64,000 nucleotides of DNA, taken from assembly GCA_008933995.1 (NCBI GenBank), contig WARS01000007.1, positions 2,482,230 to 2,546,229 on the forward strand, written 5' to 3'. The stretch is from Datnioides undecimradiatus. Its lineage: Eukaryota > Chordata > Actinopteri > Lobotiformes > Datnioididae. How positions within the stretch are numbered: the stretch's first letter is position 1; each line of letters starts with the position of its first letter. The notes below the pieces were generated by a model, which saw only the letters and a list, made by a program, of their open reading frames with translations, ran no database searches and was not told the origin of the DNA. Of this stretch, positions 11,817 to 24,560 are shown one piece after another. The position numbers were made by a program, and so were the translations under genes.

Positions 11817-12657
11817 TTTAAAGCTTGGAAAGGCTTTAAATGAGACAATATTAAATATAAAACTAATATTAAACTTTGATACCCACTCAAGGGAATGTTA
11901 ATAACACTGAACTCCTTGTTTCTTTAAATATACTGTTTCATTCACAGAGGAGGTGATTTACAGGGTCGAAACCGCATTAAAGAATGATACTTCCCATTGG
12001 TAATAATGAACTTTGATAGTGCATTATAATCTCATTTGCTATATTTGACCGCTTAATTAAGTGTCATGACCGTTATAGAGGACAGCTGCGCAAAGATTCA
12101 TAGTGAAGCCGTGCAAAAACTTCTGTATTAACATTGTCTGTTGTGACACACAATGTAAGGACATTTGTCTATTAATTATTTGGAAATATCATGAATACAA
12201 ATGTTGAAGATTGGCAGACAGCATAATATTCCATGATGAATTCTACTGGTAACTGATAGTTTGTAGATCTTTTCTAGTCCATCAGTGGAGCTACGTCTGT
12301 CTGTGTGGATTAGTGAGGCGTTCACGTACCTGATCAGTGTGCTCTTGGGATGGCAGTGTTGGTCAGTCCAACACTTTAGTGCAGGCTGAAATATGTCAGC
12401 AGCTCTCGGATGGCTTGCCATGAAAGTTTGCACATGCATTGATGCTGCACAGAGGATGAATTCTAACCCCTGTGGTGATTTTTCAGCGCAATCATGAGGT
12501 GACAGTTTTATTTTTAAGAGGGCATTATCCGGACAGCTGTCAGATGCAGTGGTAGATGTTCAGATCGTGAGAGGATGAATCTTAAAATAATAAAATAGCT
12601 CGGCATGTGCTAGGCTTACAAGTGACCAGCAAAAAGAGTTGTGTCCAGTTTGTGTCA

Positions 12658-12860
12658 ACTCAAGTGTGTGTCGGGCTAATTTGCTAATTTTAGCATGCTA
12701 ACCTGCTAATCTAAGTAAACATCAGAAATGTTACACATAGGACCATTAGCATTGCAGTTGTGAGCGTGTGAGCATGCTGACGTTAGCATTTAGCTCACAC
12801 CTCAGCAGGGTCTCTCACAGCTGCTAGCTGTATGTTAAAGCAAGTAAATCTATGAGCATG
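12658..12860. repeat. GCTAA-rich interspersed repeat
   Basis: The stretch is dense in GCTAA/TTAGC words (GCTAATTTGCTAATTTTAGC, then GCTAACCTGCTAATC, TTAGCATTTAGCTC, GCTGCTAGCTG). This word pattern is a familiar teleost dispersed repeat. The class was not determined and the boundaries are approximate. Confidence 0.55.
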
Positions 12861-15800
12861 TGAAGGATGGCACTGCTAGCTCCTCCATTTCCATTGCCAC
12901 CACTCAGTTTATGCTGAGCAGCTGCGTGACGCTTTCATACATCAATGAAAATCTCAAAAGCTTTTCTAACCCTTTAAGCAAATAGGCCACTGATTTGTGC
13001 ATCAATCTGTCCCACGGTGCCATGTAGCACTTCAGCTTCACAAACTTTATATCTTACTCCATAATAACATCAAGGAGGAACCATATTCTCTCGAGGCAGG
13101 CAGACTGTCTGGAGACGGGGTGGAGGAGAGAGACAGGGAGAGTTAGGAAGGAAAGAGGAACGCAGCTTGGAGGGCAAATGAGGGTTAAAAAGATGTTGAG
13201 AAGAGAGAAAATAATGCCTCACTGCCAGGATTACTTTCCACAAACGAATATTAAAACGGACAGAAGAAAAGGTCGACATCTACGTCAGTGTATTGGTTGA
13301 TTTGCCAAGAATCTCTGTCGGAGAGGGAGCATCAAAACGCCGCCGCACATCTCACGCAAGCGAGGACCCCGCTCACCTGACAGAGCAGGGAGGCTGAGGG
13401 GAGATGGATGGCAGCAGTAAAATGACAGAAAGCGAGGCACAGAAATGAAGTGTACTGGTGGAGGAGGAGAGATTCATGTGCTGATGATGGATAGTGCAAT
13501 CCGGGGGCGGGGAGAGAGAAAGTGGGTTGAGAGTGTGTATGTGTGTGTGTGTGTTAAGTAAACTGGGGGTAACCAGGGAGGCTGGGAAGCCTCAAGTCTC
13601 AGTTTAGATTGACTACCGGAATAAATCACAAAATGATATTACATCCCATTACTGCCACTTGGATAAAAAAACACATGGATGTTCGATATAAAGTCAAGAT
13701 TGAGGAAAACTCCTTCATGTCGTTTGAAGTGATTGCACTTTTGCCCTGCAGCTTTCCAAAGCCAAGCAGTGCTCTTGTCAGGATTTGTCCTTGTAAAGAC
13801 CTAGAATACTAAAATGCTGTGATGGCTATTCTTGACCTAACTCTGATGTATTGCTCCTTCACACAGCGAGCACATTTCTAGAAAAATCCAAAGCATTTTT
13901 TTTTTCAGGTACATTTGCTTCTCGGTCCTTTGTCAATGCTTCTCCAGAGCCAGCAGAGTGAGCGGAAAATAAACTAACAAACAAGGTCAGCCCAGAGACA
14001 TTTATTCCCGTTTGCGTACGCGGACGAGCCACCACATCAATCTCGCCCTAAGAAGCTTGTGTGAATACAATTACGACGGCGCACACTCTCACTGTAGCTG
14101 ATAAACGAACCATGAGCACTTCCACGGGCAGCCCGTGCATGGAATAAGCTGCCATACAAGCAGATCCCTATCAGGGCCGTGACTGTAGCGTGCACCAGAA
14201 ACTGTACTTGAAGTCAGTGCCTCGTGCTAAACAGAGCAGACAAGCTGCCAGCAGCAGCCTAAATGAGCTGTTTGGTCTGCCTAAATAAGTAATTGAGAAT
14301 TATGTTAATGTGGCTTTTGACAAATTGTTCATTTTAAAATGACAATGTCATTTTCGCATGTTTGGATATCCACCATCAGGCGGGAGGTGCGCTGTTCGTT
14401 TGGACTGGGATTCTCTCTCAGATGCCAGTTTGTTGGTCTAAAGGATGAGGCTGACAATTATATATATATTTTTCTAAATAGCATATATCATTTTCTTATT
14501 TTTCTGACAAATCCTATGCCCAAAGCCTGGCGTGCTGGGCCACCTCTCAGTATCTGGCTTTCCTAACCTGTTGATGGCACCCCACTCCACCAAAAGACAT
14601 CCAAATATACAGAAAACCCTCAAATTATACAGCTATGGAAAATAACTATTGGGACCAGGTGGGGCAACAATTCATTTGACCTCTTCAGGCCTGCATTCGC
14701 TGTCTTTTGTTGTGTGACGGCCAAACGTCTTTTATACCCCCCGCCACACCTCATCTAAGATGGACGAAGCAGGAAAATTCACAAGTACAGAGGACTGACT
14801 GACTTTGAATTGCTGTTTTTTGTGTTTTAGCTCCAAATAGAGGTGCACATTTCCTTACTTGATAGTCAAAGGAAGTGATGACCAAAACTACAAAAACAAA
14901 ACTGTAATAAGGCCTCCGTGGCTCCCTGACATGGAGGTAAAGCCCTGCCTGTGTTCCCCACCATGGCGCTGAAACCAGACACCACAGGAAGGAGAACCAC
15001 TGAGGCAAATGACTGCTGTGAATACTAATGCTGAGAATGACCTAGACGGAGCATTTGGCAGAGTCTAGGAAAAAGATGGCTGACCCCAAATGGGCCCAAG
15101 GAGACGTAGAGAAAGGAGAGGACCGAGACTTCAAAATAGAGGACAGGGAGTGGGCAGATGGGGAACACAAATGTAACGGACAAAGGCGGAGTGAGCCGGA
15201 GAGATGTCAAACCAACTAATGCAATAAGATGTTAGATGGAAAAGGTAGAGAGCAGAGCAGACCTTGAAAAAGCATGTGTGGTGTACAGATATGTACACCG
15301 TGCCATAACTGTGAACCTGCGTCACACACCGCCCTCCTCCACTTCCTGCAAACCTCCCCGGAGACTCAGGGCAGCCCTCGTTATTTATCACCAGTGGACA
15401 TGAACTTCATTAGAGGGCTAAACCTTGGTGCCTCTCCTGGTGACTCACCCTCCACTGCTACATGTGCGTTCTCTTCCCCCGCCGGCCAAAGTTGGCCGAG
15501 CGGTAATTGTCATTCTCCGTGGTTACCGGGAATCCCCGCTGTCACGTCGTCCACCCACGCCCCCACTGACATTCAGGCAGCTGCAAAAAATGAGCTGTGG
15601 AATCCCGGAGATGATGTGGAGGATTAAAGGTCTTAATTCATTGGTGTGATGAGGGAGTGACACCACGCAGGGAGTGACAGAGCCACAATGTCATCGCTCA
15701 TCCCATCTCCCATTATGTTTCTCATCTTCTCTTTCTATTCCTCATCTTCTACTCTGGGCTCCTCATCAGACACTTGAGATCATTTAACCAACATCTAACA

Positions 15801-18463
15801 AGTGTTTTTGCTGTATGTTCTCCGCTAAGACAAGCAGGATTGCCTTCAAAAGCAGCTTGATTGACGGTTTTGGTCACTAACAGTCAAAGCATAATTATTA
15901 TTATCAGATGACACAGACTCAACACTTGATACCAGCAGCATACAAAAGGATATCCTCCCTGGTGTGTACAGTGAATCGCTTCAGCGGCGCTGCAAGTACT
16001 TCATACAGCAGCCCTGCACGGTGTTGACAGTGATGAGGTGGCCCTTTGCTCTACAAAGGCAGCTATCACTGTCAGCTCTGTCATCTGTACGCTCGTGAAC
16101 AAAAGTGGCCTCTCCTTCCAGCGGCAGAGCCGAGAAGAGCCGGGGCGCAGCTTCTTCAGCTAGAAGGTCAAACGTTCACGTCTTCTCCCACGCCGCTCTC
16201 TGACAGCAAAGGTGGTTCATTCACACATGCAGCACTTCGCTCGAGTGTGGCTTGGTGTGCGAATAAATGCAATAATGTGAGCATCCAGAATAAGCTGAAA
16301 TAGATTATTTCTCAGCTCGCTAAATGGGACATATCTCTGGAGCTCACGCTGGAATGTAAATGGTAAATCTTTCAGTTTGAATTTGGGTCCGCTGAACATT
16401 TCTGTGAAGCCCTGATGCGCAAACGTTCAGCGTCTCGCTTTGCACGCTTCAGACGGCTATTGGCATCAGAGGATATAACCCAATTTATTGCATAAATGGT
16501 TGAGAACTTTAATTTGACAGCCTAATCTCCGCTCTTATTGGCGCTCCCTGCTGGCTGTAGCTGCAGCGCGATGCACCTTCAAAGCTCTTTATAGAGCCGA
16601 CTGAGGCAGACACATTCAGTATCACTGAGATGGACTGAATACAAAAGACATAGATGCCACAACCGAGTCGACTTTGTAATTAAAACATGAGGTGTGGATG
16701 GAGAAGTCAGCTCAGAAATCAACACAGCCGGTAATAAATGCATTTGAGAAGAGAACCTGACAGCTAATAGACTGCCTGTGTGTCTTTATTGAACTTTACT
16801 GGTGACATGTTCGATTGTGATTGATCATGAAAGCCCTTTGAAACAGATCTGCTTGTTCAGACTGATATTCATAGTGAAAGAAAAGGGCTATGAATGCAAT
16901 GAACCTCTGAAAACCTGTAAGTGTGTGATATTAAATACTTTTAAAGAATAGATCTCTCTCACCAGATCTGGATTGAAATGCTGCTAAATCCTGATTGGTC
17001 CACAGAAGTATGTGGCGTCTCGAACCAAGACCTGCTAACCAAGTAGTTTACAGTTAACAGTGGGTACGCTCCAAATCTTGACCAGTAAAGCGATGTTTCG
17101 ACCCAGGTAGGCATCATTTAAACAACTGTGGCAATGGCATTGTAAACAACGCACATTAGTAAACACATATCTACCTGCATGTACTGTATTTAGAACTGTG
17201 GCTGTTTAACAATCACCTGATGGAGATCCAATAGTAAAGCTGCATGCTGGCTTTGCTGTTTCAAGGGCAATATAGAAACACAGATGTACACTTATTAGAC
17301 TCATTATAACAATATACAACTGGTTAATTGGTAATCAGGTGGACCATAAATGGCTCATTTCACAGAGCTGAATTACAATAATTACAGAAATGCAATGACT
17401 TTCACTCACAATACAGTAACTTAGATGATTTCAGTCAAAACTATCTTTGTAAACGTGTATTTTTAAAAAAGGCTTGATGTTTCCATGTATTAGAAATACC
17501 TGATCAATACTTTGATTTAGTAGCTCTATATGATATGAATCATCCAGCACAAAACAAAACAAGGAAACTGAAAAATGGAGCTGCTGTTATTCAGACAGGT
17601 TGTCATGTATGTCTGCCCACTGCAGTGTAAGCAGCTGAATTTACAGTGTTGTTAACGGTGACATAACTCTTAACGGGGCAGTTCTCCAATCTCATTACTG
17701 GTCCAGAATCACCTCTGAGACTAATGACATTCGTGTCGGCGCTTAAGGTTCAACTGCAGTGTGTTTATGTGTGTGTGTGTGCGCGTGTGTAAGTAAGAGA
17801 GAGAGAGAAGAGGGAAGGCCTTCTCTGTACGTGACATCCATGCCTATCCCCACCTTGTCTCACCTTGGTACTGCAGCACACTCCCCTCTTCCATTGCTCC
17901 TCTCCCGCACCCTTCCCTCCCCACTAAATCGCTCGTAACAGCGGCTCCCAGGTGACATATTTCCACTATGGTGCTTAATAGATTCCTGCGCTCTCTGGTT
18001 GGCTGAGAAGCAGTGGTTTGATTCTCTGAGAGGTGAAGGAGAGGCTGGTTAGAGGGAGGAAGAAAGCTGATGGAGAGGTGGGAGAAGGTGTAAAATGAGC
18101 AGGGATGGAGAGGGAAAGGTGGAAGAGACTGGAAGAAATGGGAATAAAAGTGGAGGAGCAGAATTAGGGAATGTGTCATGGAAGAAGGGGGGTACTGGTT
18201 GGTGACAGGAGCAGCTGTCATGGTCAGAAGGGCTGAAGCTCATCGCTGTGCAGCTGGATTCTATTTTTCTATGGTGCAATGTAGCACTGTGGCTGCAGTT
18301 TAAAAAATGTCCGGTCATCAGATTGCACAGGATTTTGACGTCTTCAAGGTTAAACCCCGTGAGACGTTCACGAAGTCAGATGCAATTTTTGATCCTTTTA
18401 TGGATCTCATTTTATCAGCAACAGCCATTAAATGCATATACATTCTGCAATTGCATTCCACTA
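12861..18463. other. Intergenic spacer; possible conserved non-coding patch at 15.3-15.65 kb
   Basis: No exon with recognisable protein similarity was found. The segment 15300-15650 is GC-rich, contains GGCCAAAGTTGGCC and a TTAATTCATTGG homeodomain-type run, and reads like a regulatory block, but conservation cannot be judged from a single sequence. A short GT run lies at about 13540-13553. The rest shows nothing. Confidence 0.35.
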
Positions 18464-18496
18464 CACGTTCCCTGTATGCTATACAGGGAATACGTG
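18464..18496. repeat. Hairpin, 10-bp perfect core stem
   Basis: TTCCCTGTAT at 18468-18477 pairs exactly with ATACAGGGAA at 18481-18490 across a GCT loop. With a two-base bulge the stem continues as CACG (18464-18467) with CGTG (18493-18496). Confidence 0.85.
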
Positions 18497-18499
18497 CCT

Positions 18500-19193
18500 T
18501 TTGTTGACAAGGCAAATGAAACATGACGTATGTGCCTAACGACTTCCAGCGAGGATGCTATCCTATCCTATCTACCCCACAAATGTGCATAACCAGTACA
18601 TTGTAAAACTGGTGTTAGTCTGACTTGTGATGAATTTCATGTTTTCGAGCTGGTTCATGCCCAGAAATGTGATGCTTTTGAGAGAATACTAATATTTCTT
18701 ATAAATACGCCAGCCGGTGCTCAGGCCCTTGCTAAATGGCATTGCTTCAAGAGGGGACTTCAGACGACTTCACTGTGGAGTGAAAAAACAGGATTTGGTC
18801 TTCTACCAAGCTGTGCAAGCGATGTTCCCTGTGTGTGTCGGCATCATATAAACCTTCAAAAGCAATCACTGTTTATTATTTTGTCAATATTTAGGACTGT
18901 AACATCCCTAACGTGTTTGCAGTTCTCAGATTGCAGTGTTAGCCCCCGGGGGGACTCCCTGTATTCGCTCTCCTGCGCAGTTTGCAGGTATTTGAAACAG
19001 ACAAATTGGAGTGGTTCTTTGGGAAGTGTCCACTGGGTGAATGGGGCCTCCGCTACAGCGTGTGTTACACTGCAGATGAATGAGACACTGAGGCGAGCGC
19101 TGGCTGTCCTCCCAGAGGCTGAATGATGAATTATGGAGGCCTGTTTGTCTCTTTTTACCCAGGCGAACGTGTCCTTGCTTGATCCATTCGCCC

Positions 19194-19245
<52 letters not shown>

Positions 19246-21725
19246 AAAGAAAGAGAGAGGGAAAAGCTAAGGGATGTAAGAATGAAGCTCAATGATGCCA
19301 GTGGACATCAGCTGACAACAGATCACACCCTCAAACACACTCCCGTTTATCCTGAGAACTCTGTTGGTGCAGACCAAAATACCACCAGGAACAGTGTGTC
19401 CCCCGCAGGGAGGCCGGTGATTTGCTGCAGCTCCAGCTCCACATCATGATTAAGCTGAATATGAAGCCAAAGTGCCAGAAAGCGTATGTCTGTCCCGTGC
19501 TGCAGCTCTCCTCCCTGCACAGCCCCCGCAGACAGAGGGAGACACAGCTGGAGAGACAGTCAGCTGTTTGGTGTCCCGACGGATACGGCTGAAGAGAACC
19601 AGACTAGAATGACGAGCTGAAAGACAAAGAAAGGAAAACAGGCACAGATACGTCACGTGAAATGATTTCTAGATCATTCCATGTAGTGATTACGGATGGA
19701 TTTGCCATAGTCTGACGTTCAAAGAATGAACTGTGCATCCTGTTATGAATGAGACCAAATGCTCTGTGTGTATGACAGGAAAGAGCTCTTAATGCTAAAA
19801 GACGAACAGGTTGGCTTAATCTATAGATTAACCTACTGGACAAATAAAACATGAATTATTCATTTTTGTCATAATATGACTGCAATGAATGACCTACATA
19901 TGATAATCAGTAATGGACAGTAGAGCCAATTAAAAGATAGTGCTTGTGACAGGCTGGCATTGTTTATTGGAAGTCTCGTTATGTGAGCACGTAAAGCAAT
20001 CCTCCTCCTGTCAATACGACAACCCCTCAGCTTGTTTTGGGAAAGAGAGGGAAGTCAAAGGGAACCAAATGCAGTGAGTGGGGCAGGCGGGGAGCAATAA
20101 CGGTGTCGCTGCAGCCAAAAACTGTGTGTTTTCATTGTGCCGTGAGCTGCACGGCCATGACGGAGCAGCCAAGCGCCACTGTGTCTCAATTTCCTGCCTC
20201 AGACGCGTCTGAATGATGTGGAATGGGCTCAGCGCTGATTCTGACTCTGGGGGACAAGTTTACGCTGCACAACCCAGCGAATGGAGGAAACACCCAACAT
20301 GTCCTCCTGATCCGACCCACAGGCTCAGCTGTTCCTCTGCGCAGACTGCTGTTTGCCCTCCGGTATGTAGCCGGTGATGATCCCACTCATGAAGCTTGGG
20401 TTTGACCCACATTTTAATGTCTGCTCCCTGCTGACGTTTGAGCTCCGCGGTGACAATGCACCAGTGCTCACCTGCAAGTGGTGACAAAAATGTTAGTTTC
20501 CAATAATAACTGCAGCGTGACATGGTGCATGGACTTATGGCAGCTATCCACACACCTGCTGCACGTGCATCACCGTAAAACACTGCATTCAGGAACAGTT
20601 CCAGGACTTTTTAATCACTAGAGCATCATAGAAACCAAAAATCTTATTACGATATTATAAAAATAGAGCTGACATGATACATTTGTACTTCTTGAGAGAA
20701 TGTTCAGACGCATGTGGTTTCACAGACGATGCTGATTGAAAGACAGGCAGGTGTATGGTTGGACAGATAGATGGATGACACACAGAAAATAGATACTGAG
20801 CAGCAAACAGACAACCAACAGACAGACGCACAGACTGACAGGGCAGACAGCGAGATGACGAAGGGCGCATTGATCTGATTAAACCCCTTTGCTTCCCATC
20901 TCTGCGCTCCGTCTCGCTGCGCGGCTGGGAAAAGGTCATTTCTTCCTGACTCGGTTTCTCACTCACTGTGGCCTAATGCCTCTGAGGGCAGCCCTGCCAA
21001 AACACCTCAGATCTCAGTGGGTTGGCAAACAACGAGTGGGAGACAATTTACTGTGGGGGGGGGGCAAGGCAAAGCACTTCTGCGATGTCAGACGTGTTAC
21101 TACATCCGTTATTGTCGTGAGCAGTCTGTTCGTTCCGTCACGTGAAGCAGGAAAAACAGGTGCAACAGGGTTATTATGAAATGTTTACCATCCAAACAAT
21201 AAGCTCAGTGTTTATGGTTTATGTTTATGGTTGCTGGTTACCGATATTCCCATTCATTCCAAGCGTTCTATTGTAAGATACATTCTTATATGTGATATTA
21301 ATGTAATATCTTAACAAACATTACTGAAATAACCTGTTCCAGTTAGGTTAACAGGCTTTTCTGCTGTGAATCATCTCGAGCGTTATACATGCACCACTAA
21401 CCAAATCAAAGCAGGGGATTCATGCTGAATGTATCTCCGCCCACACAGTTGTTTTCAGGTGTACACTGCAAAATTAAGATACGCAGCTGTGTTGGCATCT
21501 GACGCGTTGCACACCGAGCTGGATTTTTCCTGCACAGAAACTTTTGCAGTGGACACCAGCGTCTGACTAATATCAGGAAAGATAATGCTTCACATCTCCG
21601 CCGGCAATTCAGTCGGAACCGTCTCACTCTCATTGTCACCACGTGAGGCCACAGAGACATAAACCCGAGCTTTATGTCGCCTCACATCTTGTAAATAAAT
21701 CAAATCACGCTCCCCCAAATACCTT
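18500..21725. other. Intergenic spacer, no gene seen
   Basis: Open frames are short, unrelated to families I recognise and lack splice context. It includes a long GT microsatellite (listed separately). Confidence 0.5.
19196..19243. repeat. (GT)24 microsatellite followed by GA-rich run
   Basis: An uninterrupted GT run followed directly by a GAGAAAGAAAGAGAGAGG purine tract. Confidence 0.95.
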
Positions 21726-21964
21726 AAAAGGTCCAGTGTGCAGGATTTACGGGGATCTGCTGGCAGAAACAGGAATATAATCCATAATTATGATCATGCA
21801 TGTATAATGATCTGAAGATGAGTTCCCTAAAGAGGGAATCCAGTATTTCTACTGGAGCCCAGAAAGGACAAATAAAGACACCGGTTCATTTGAGGGACAT
21901 TCACTTGTTTATAATCTCCACCCTGACCTCTGAATGCCTCTAAATCCTACACGCTGATCCTTTT
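21726..21964. mobile_element. Short non-autonomous DNA transposon (MITE-like) with 24-bp terminal inverted repeats
   Basis: The left end 21726-21749 (AAAAGGTCCAGTGTG then CAGGATTTA) and the reverse complement of the right end 21941-21964 (AAAAGGATCAGCGTG then TAGGATTTA) match at 20 of 24 positions. The 239-base body has no coding capacity. The start wording (GGTCCAGTGTG...GATTTA) resembles a very common dispersed repeat of percomorph fish. TTAA precedes and overlaps the left end, which would fit a piggyBac-type target; that class assignment is inference. Confidence 0.75.
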
Positions 21965-22979
21965 ATCAATTAATTGATTTGGAAAACAACTGATATTCAA
22001 GGTCATTTGGTATTTAATTACAGCAATACTGAGTTCTGAATTATGAATCTATGTCATATAAAATAAAACTGATAGCACGATAGCACCTGGTTTTAGTAGA
22101 TGGAATCACACAAGGTGTCCATCCAATGACATCCACGACTCATCATCTAATCGTCCCTCATGAATGCGATGTTGTTCGTCTTTAGTATGAATGCATTATT
22201 CAGTGCCTTGGCTAACTTCCAGGAGGGTTTATGATGCTGTATCATAGATTTCTGTATTTGTGTCCTTTCCTGACCATCTGTCTGATAGATCGCAGGTGGT
22301 TCTTAAACTGACAGCTAGACATCTTGTTTAAGGAGCACCTCAACTTTGACTTTAACTTAATCACCAGCTAAATGCTAAATGTATTTTTATTTCAGGTTTG
22401 AAAAGTTGGACAATCGGGCTCTGAGCTCTCCTGAAACATCACCACAACTGACCCTGTGTATAACAAGACTTGGTCAAGCTCTGTTGCTTTCCAGAGATTG
22501 AGTTCTTTCAAGGACTGTGGCTGCCTTGCAAATACTGCACGCTTAGCACCCCCCAGTTGTATAACCTTCTGACTTTAAAGTATCCCCCTGTTCTTTTAGA
22601 AACCTGAGAAATCTGAGTGCATATGGTCAAGTAGAAGTTGTGATAAACACTTTACACACCAATTTGACCGAGGGTTGTGCTCTTCTGATGTTGCGCATAC
22701 CCGCGCTGATTGAATTTCTCATCAGAGGCCTGAACCAGAAAGCCTTCATCTAAGTAAACAGCCCTTACCTGAACCTTCACGGTCACTGCTACACAGTCCT
22801 CACATCTATGGCGACCAGTAATTTAAATTTAAAAAAACGCTTTGACATGGGCGTCGCATCTGAAAGCTTGCATGGCCACTTTGTGTACGCTGCTGCTGTG
22901 GGGTAGAAACATCAGTAAAATAATCAGTAATTAAATAAAAAAGGGTCATATGTAAGTACGGTTACACACAGCAAATGTG
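21965..22979. other. Intergenic spacer, nothing recognised
   Basis: AT-rich non-coding sequence between two transposon relics; no exon or RNA gene was recognised. Confidence 0.5.
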
Positions 22980-22989
22980 GCTCAGTTTA

Positions 22990-24050
22990 GGGAACACTGA
23001 TATTGCACATGGGTGAATTTGTCACTGTGTGGTCTGCCGGGTGCAGTGTTGACGTCTGACAGCAGCAGGAAAGAAGGATCGCTGGTATCGCTCTTTCACA
23101 CACCACAGGTGCTGCGGCCTGTCACTGGAAGAGCTGCCCAGAGCTGTCAGAGCGTCCTGCATGCAGTGAGACATGTTCTGATACGAACGCCTGATAGTTT
23201 ATGATTGCTTGCCCATCATTCTCCCTTCTCCCACCACCGTCATTGCCAGTCTTTTAGCAGTTGAGATGCTTCTGCCCAGACCATTGCTGGATCCACCTCA
23301 GAGTCCAAAAAGGTCCTCTGGAGAGACATGGGCACTCATAAAGACCCGAGTCTCAGTAGATACAGCCCCCTCCGGTCTTTCTTATATGGTGAATTTGTAT
23401 TGCAAGTGTAGTTTATTATTCGGGTGAAGACAGGTACTTCCAAATGTCTATTCCTCGGATGTTCCCTGGTACTGGCAGGTAGTGTTAACATCTGCAGTTG
23501 TACACTACTTGGCATATGTTAAACTGAATCATGAGGTAACAGACAAATGCAGAATCATCAGACTTTTGCCAATAGCAGTTAGCTGAGTTGTTCATCAAAT
23601 CTGCCGTGTGGAGGGTGGAGAGGAAAGGTGCCAGGATTGTTCCCTGCTGTTCCCCTGGGTTGCAGCAAGGTTCTTTTAAACCAGAGATGGTTTCAAGGCC
23701 ACGCCAGACTCTGCCAATGTTGTTTTGCCGCAACTGGTCCCTCTCTCTTGTAACTGTCTCTTCCTGCCCTGATGCTCTCTCTGCATATTCTTTGCCCCCT
23801 CCTTATTTCCCAAGCCAAAGACCCTGAGTTTTACCTTGAAGAGCGCCTTTATGTCAGGGGTAATCCACTGCAGTCCTTGTGGGTAAGTTGTGCTACACAC
23901 CGACACTGTACTGGTTCACTATCACCTTCTGACACTGTCTTCTCCAAGACCATTACAGGGTGCTTCCTACACTGCTGCATCAGAACAGTTCTTCAAAGCT
24001 TCATCAGCGCCTCATCTGACCGTTTTTGACAGAACGATCTAGGTAAGAGC
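22990..24050 (-). mobile_element. LINE reverse-transcriptase relic, several decayed blocks
   Basis: On the minus strand, blocks occur in the order expected for a fish non-LTR element. At about 23885-23780: YPQGLQWITPDIKALFKVK (family YPNNKPWVTxDIKALLNxK), followed by a basic stretch ending LAESGV/RVWRGLETISGLK (family VWxGLKTITGxK). At about 23660-23550: GEQQGTILAPFLSTLHTAD (family GAPQGTVLSPFLFTLYTxD) and SDDSAFV, which corresponds to the RT active-site neighbourhood. At about 23110-23060: KERYQRSFLPAAV, the typical element C-terminus. Stops and shifts separate the blocks, so the copy is dead. Confidence 0.75.
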
Positions 24051-24517
24051 CGTCTGTTCCTCCTCAGCTCGCAGGGATCATCGATTCTCTCCCCAGGCAG
24101 CATCACAGGTTTACGGAGCGCTATCAAAAATAGCTGTGATAGGCTTTCTGACTCATCAGGTCTTGGTCCTGGTGACCATTGAAAGTGAAATAATAGCTCC
24201 CCATACATTTACATTGGGTTCTGGTCTATGTAAAGGGTTAAGAAACTTAAGAGGTCTTGATAGCACAGCTGTAAAGCTGAACTGCACCCAGTTTCCTCTG
24301 GTTGGCGCAGCTCGAACGCAGAGTGAAATCCAGTGAGGACTGAGCGGAGCGGGCTGGTGTTGACAGACCATCCAGAACAGGACTGAATAGACAGGCAAGT
24401 GAAGAACGAGAGAGGAAAGTGATAAATGAGTGGCCATCAGGAGGGCAGGAGGGGTGGGGCTATGGGAGACCCTGGTGCTGACAGACAGACTACATACTCC
24501 CTTGGACCCTGACACTG

Positions 24518-24560
<43 letters not shown>

